A stretch of 64,000 nucleotides of DNA. It comes from Loxodes magnus (Eukaryota > Ciliophora > Karyorelictea > Loxodida > Loxodidae). A program made the position numbers and the translations under genes. The notes below the pieces were generated by a model. That model did no database searches. It saw only the letters and a list, made by a program, of their open reading frames with translations, and was not told the DNA's origin. Shown in pieces: positions 62,112 to 64,000 of the stretch (position 1 is the first letter of the stretch; each line of letters opens with the position of its first letter). The stretch covers positions 1-64,000 of the forward strand of contig CAMPDV010001709.1 of NCBI GenBank assembly GCA_946699065.1, in the 5' to 3' direction.

Positions 62112-63094
62112 ATTTAATACAAATGTGTGAATTTCTAATATTACGTTCTAAAATTTGAAGTGGCTTTAAAAAAAAAATTGAATATCTGTTCGCATGAAAA
62201 GAATTTTAGCTCTTTCCTTAGAATCGGAAGTACATTTAACTAAGTCTTAAACTTAGTCTTTTGGATACTGAAAGTAATAAAGGTTTTAAATAGTTAATTG
62301 CTTAAATTACTTGTATAAGCTTTTTCAGTAGTTAGTTTACTTTAGGAGTAAAAAGTAGTTAGTAAAACTGTCAAGAGCCATTGAACTTAATTCCTACTAT
62401 AGATCGTCAAAAAAATGAGTTCTATTTGTCAAAAGAACCTTAATATATCTCTTCTAAACTCCTTCTGCCAAAGCTTCAGCTAATGAAAGATAAGGCCAAT
62501 ACAAAGTTCCTAACCCTTTGTATAAAATGCAGCCAGGCTGATATTCCCCTGGTTTAAATTTTGAGTTTTCATTTGGTTATTCGCTAGATGCCCCTACGAA
62601 ATAGAGGATTGTGTTAAGTGGAATGGGATTTTTGGTATTTTCCCTCGAAAATCAGTCAGATGCCAGTTATCGAGAAATTTTCTATTATTATAGCACGCAA
62701 TAGAGAAAAATTCAGAGTAATATTGAATATAACGATGTTATGCCCCTCTCCCTCGCGAATTCGCACCAAAAGCGATAGTTTTTGAGTGCTGGAACTAACA
62801 AAAAGGGAAATATTTGAAGAAAACGAAGCTTCCTGAGAAAGTAATAACGCAGGAGACCTTTTATTCAAGCAATCTAAGTTTTGATGTTTCCATCAGTACC
62901 ATTCTCACAATTAATAAGCTAATTTCAACAGGTACAGAGATATCTTCATTTCCTAAGAATATTAAAATTGCGCTACTTGAACAAAATATAATTTCGCTTA
63001 TGAATCCGATTAAACTAAAAGTTTTCTATTCCTAGTAACTATAATAGATGAATACGTGAGATACTTAAACTAGTTTTGTTTGGATAACAGTAAA
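62112..63094. other. Unassigned segment with overlapping open frames
   Basis: From about 62450 the DNA becomes GC-richer than the rest of the window. Several frames on both strands look partly protein-like, for example KPGEYQPGCILYKGLGTLYW on the minus strand (~62470-62560). None could be tied to a family or to clear ends. It may belong to the same foreign or mobile segment as the recombinase that follows. Confidence 0.35.
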
Positions 63095-64000
63095 ATGGAT
63101 ATTTTTAAATTAATATGAAAGTAGACGCTCAGAGGAGGATTAAATATCCGAGCAATCACAACCTATCTTAATTGTATACAAAGGTTATTTATACAATATC
63201 CAAAGGATCCTATTGAAATTTATATGATAGCTATAAAGGATTTTCTTGATAGATTAGTTGGCAGAAATTTCCCGGGAAATACATTAAATGTGCATATGAG
63301 CAGCCTTAAATTTTCAATATCAAGAAATTGCATAAAAGTCTCTTGCTCAGGATATGTTATTAGAAATACCAAAAATGCTACCTAATTTTTTAATAAAGGC
63401 CTTGCTTAATACTATTGATAATCCAAAGCACAAACTTATTGTGAAACTTATCTATTCAGCAGGATTTAAAGTAAATAAGATTATCTAGTTAAAAATGGTT
63501 AATCTTGACCTCAAGAAAGGATTTAGATGAGAATGTAAAGGCAAATATAGCAAGGATATATTGTTTGCCATTGCAGACAGCCTTGAGGATAAAATAAAGG
63601 AGTATAAGAGGAATAATAATAGCTCATTGCTTTTCTCGAGAAGAAATGGGCATCCTATGTTCGGAATGTGCAGCAAATTTATCGAGCAGCTGTCTTAAGT
63701 GCTGTTATTGAAAAGTATTTACATCCTCATACCTTAAAGCATACCTTTGCAACTTATCTTACTAAGAATGGCTATGATGTTAGCTCAACTCAATTCTTAC
63801 TAGGATATTCTAGCATCCAGACAACCTCGATGTACTAAGGCTTCGCCCAAAATGATCTGTTCATTGTCACTTAGACAGTTTACCATAATAATAAACAGTT
63901 ATTTTTTCTAGAAATGGATAAATACTGTGTCCGCATATCAAACTGAGATGATTTTATTGCAAGAGACAAGGTAAAGGGATTGTCAAATACCCGTAAAAGT
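63095..64000 (+). CDS. Tyrosine recombinase / phage-integrase family (runs off the window)
   Basis: The N-terminal part is a SAM-like DNA-binding domain (ITTYLNCIQRLFIQYPKDPI, IAIKDFLDRLVGRN). The catalytic domain begins with NPKHKLIVKLIYSAGF and continues with a strand pair and GKYSKDILFAIADSLEDKI, then SLLFSRRNGHPM. It ends with the box HTLKHTFATYLTKNGYDV followed by FLLGYSSIQTTSMYQGF, which contains the nucleophile tyrosine. The pattern is closest to bacterial XerC/D-like integrases and to the recombinases of some ciliate elements. Reading it needs TAA=Q and TGA=W, so it has resided in this genome. It looks degraded, with about two breaks, and some catalytic positions do not fit the consensus. 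Role: site-specific recombination, probably of a mobile element. Confidence 0.8.

Noticed and set aside
62450-62720. A minus-strand gene reading KPGEYQPGCILYKGLGTLYW, perhaps a MoxR-like ATPase
   Set aside because: The resemblance was to a few residues only; other frames look equally open and no nucleotide-binding motif was found.

Overview
The window looks like nuclear DNA of a ciliate that reads all three standard stop codons as sense. Conserved domains only read through if TAA and TAG are Gln and in-frame TGA is Trp; TGA also ends some genes, once as a tandem TGA TGA. This matches a karyorelict code (Loxodes-like, table 27) or a Condylostoma-like code (table 28). The DNA is very AT-rich. 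Apart from one tRNA-Lys, almost every gene is invisible to a standard-code ORF search. All coding calls below come from my own translation with TAA/TAG=Q and TGA=W.

Layout. (1) Positions 1-15714 and 26177-41900 are the two arms of a huge, nearly identical inverted repeat around a 10.5-kb unique spacer. The left arm starts exactly at the window edge and may run on outside it. Each arm carries, from outside in: a small secreted coiled-coil protein; a full-length LINE with one long ORF (CCHC knuckle, AP-type endonuclease, reverse transcriptase); a host gene fragment pressed against the LINE 5' end; a short element sharing the LINE 3' tail; an endonuclease remnant of another LINE; a remarkable pseudokinase-kelch-kinase gene; a divergent 247-aa gene; and a 503-aa hypothetical gene. 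(2) The spacer holds a possible LINE RT scrap, one copy of a structured ~290-bp repeat, a receptor with a Venus-flytrap domain and about seven membrane spans, a 307-aa gene whose stop overlaps the receptor start, and two GC-richer gag-like zinc-knuckle units. (3) 42-51.6 kb holds two more gag-like zinc-knuckle genes, a long (AT)n tract, a gene end with tandem TGA stops, a ~0.48-kb satellite, a 34-bp tandem repeat and a Ser/Pro-rich ORF. (4) 52.1-55 kb holds a ~640-bp palindrome made from two head-to-head copies of the structured repeat, and tRNA-Lys(CTT). (5) 55.4-62.1 kb is one long minus-strand gene for a beta-helix, Cys-rich, multi-pass surface protein. (6) 63.1-64 kb is a tyrosine recombinase running off the window.

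The most unusual material is a family of coiled-coil plus CCHC proteins (four stand-alone copies) sharing a PMxIE motif. One of them shares its N-terminal peptide with the LINE polyprotein, so the units may be gag-like passengers of the LINE. The other highlights are the structured repeats with compensated hairpins and the kinase-kelch-kinase fusion. The CCHC units and the recombinase are treated as fossils or mobile parts.
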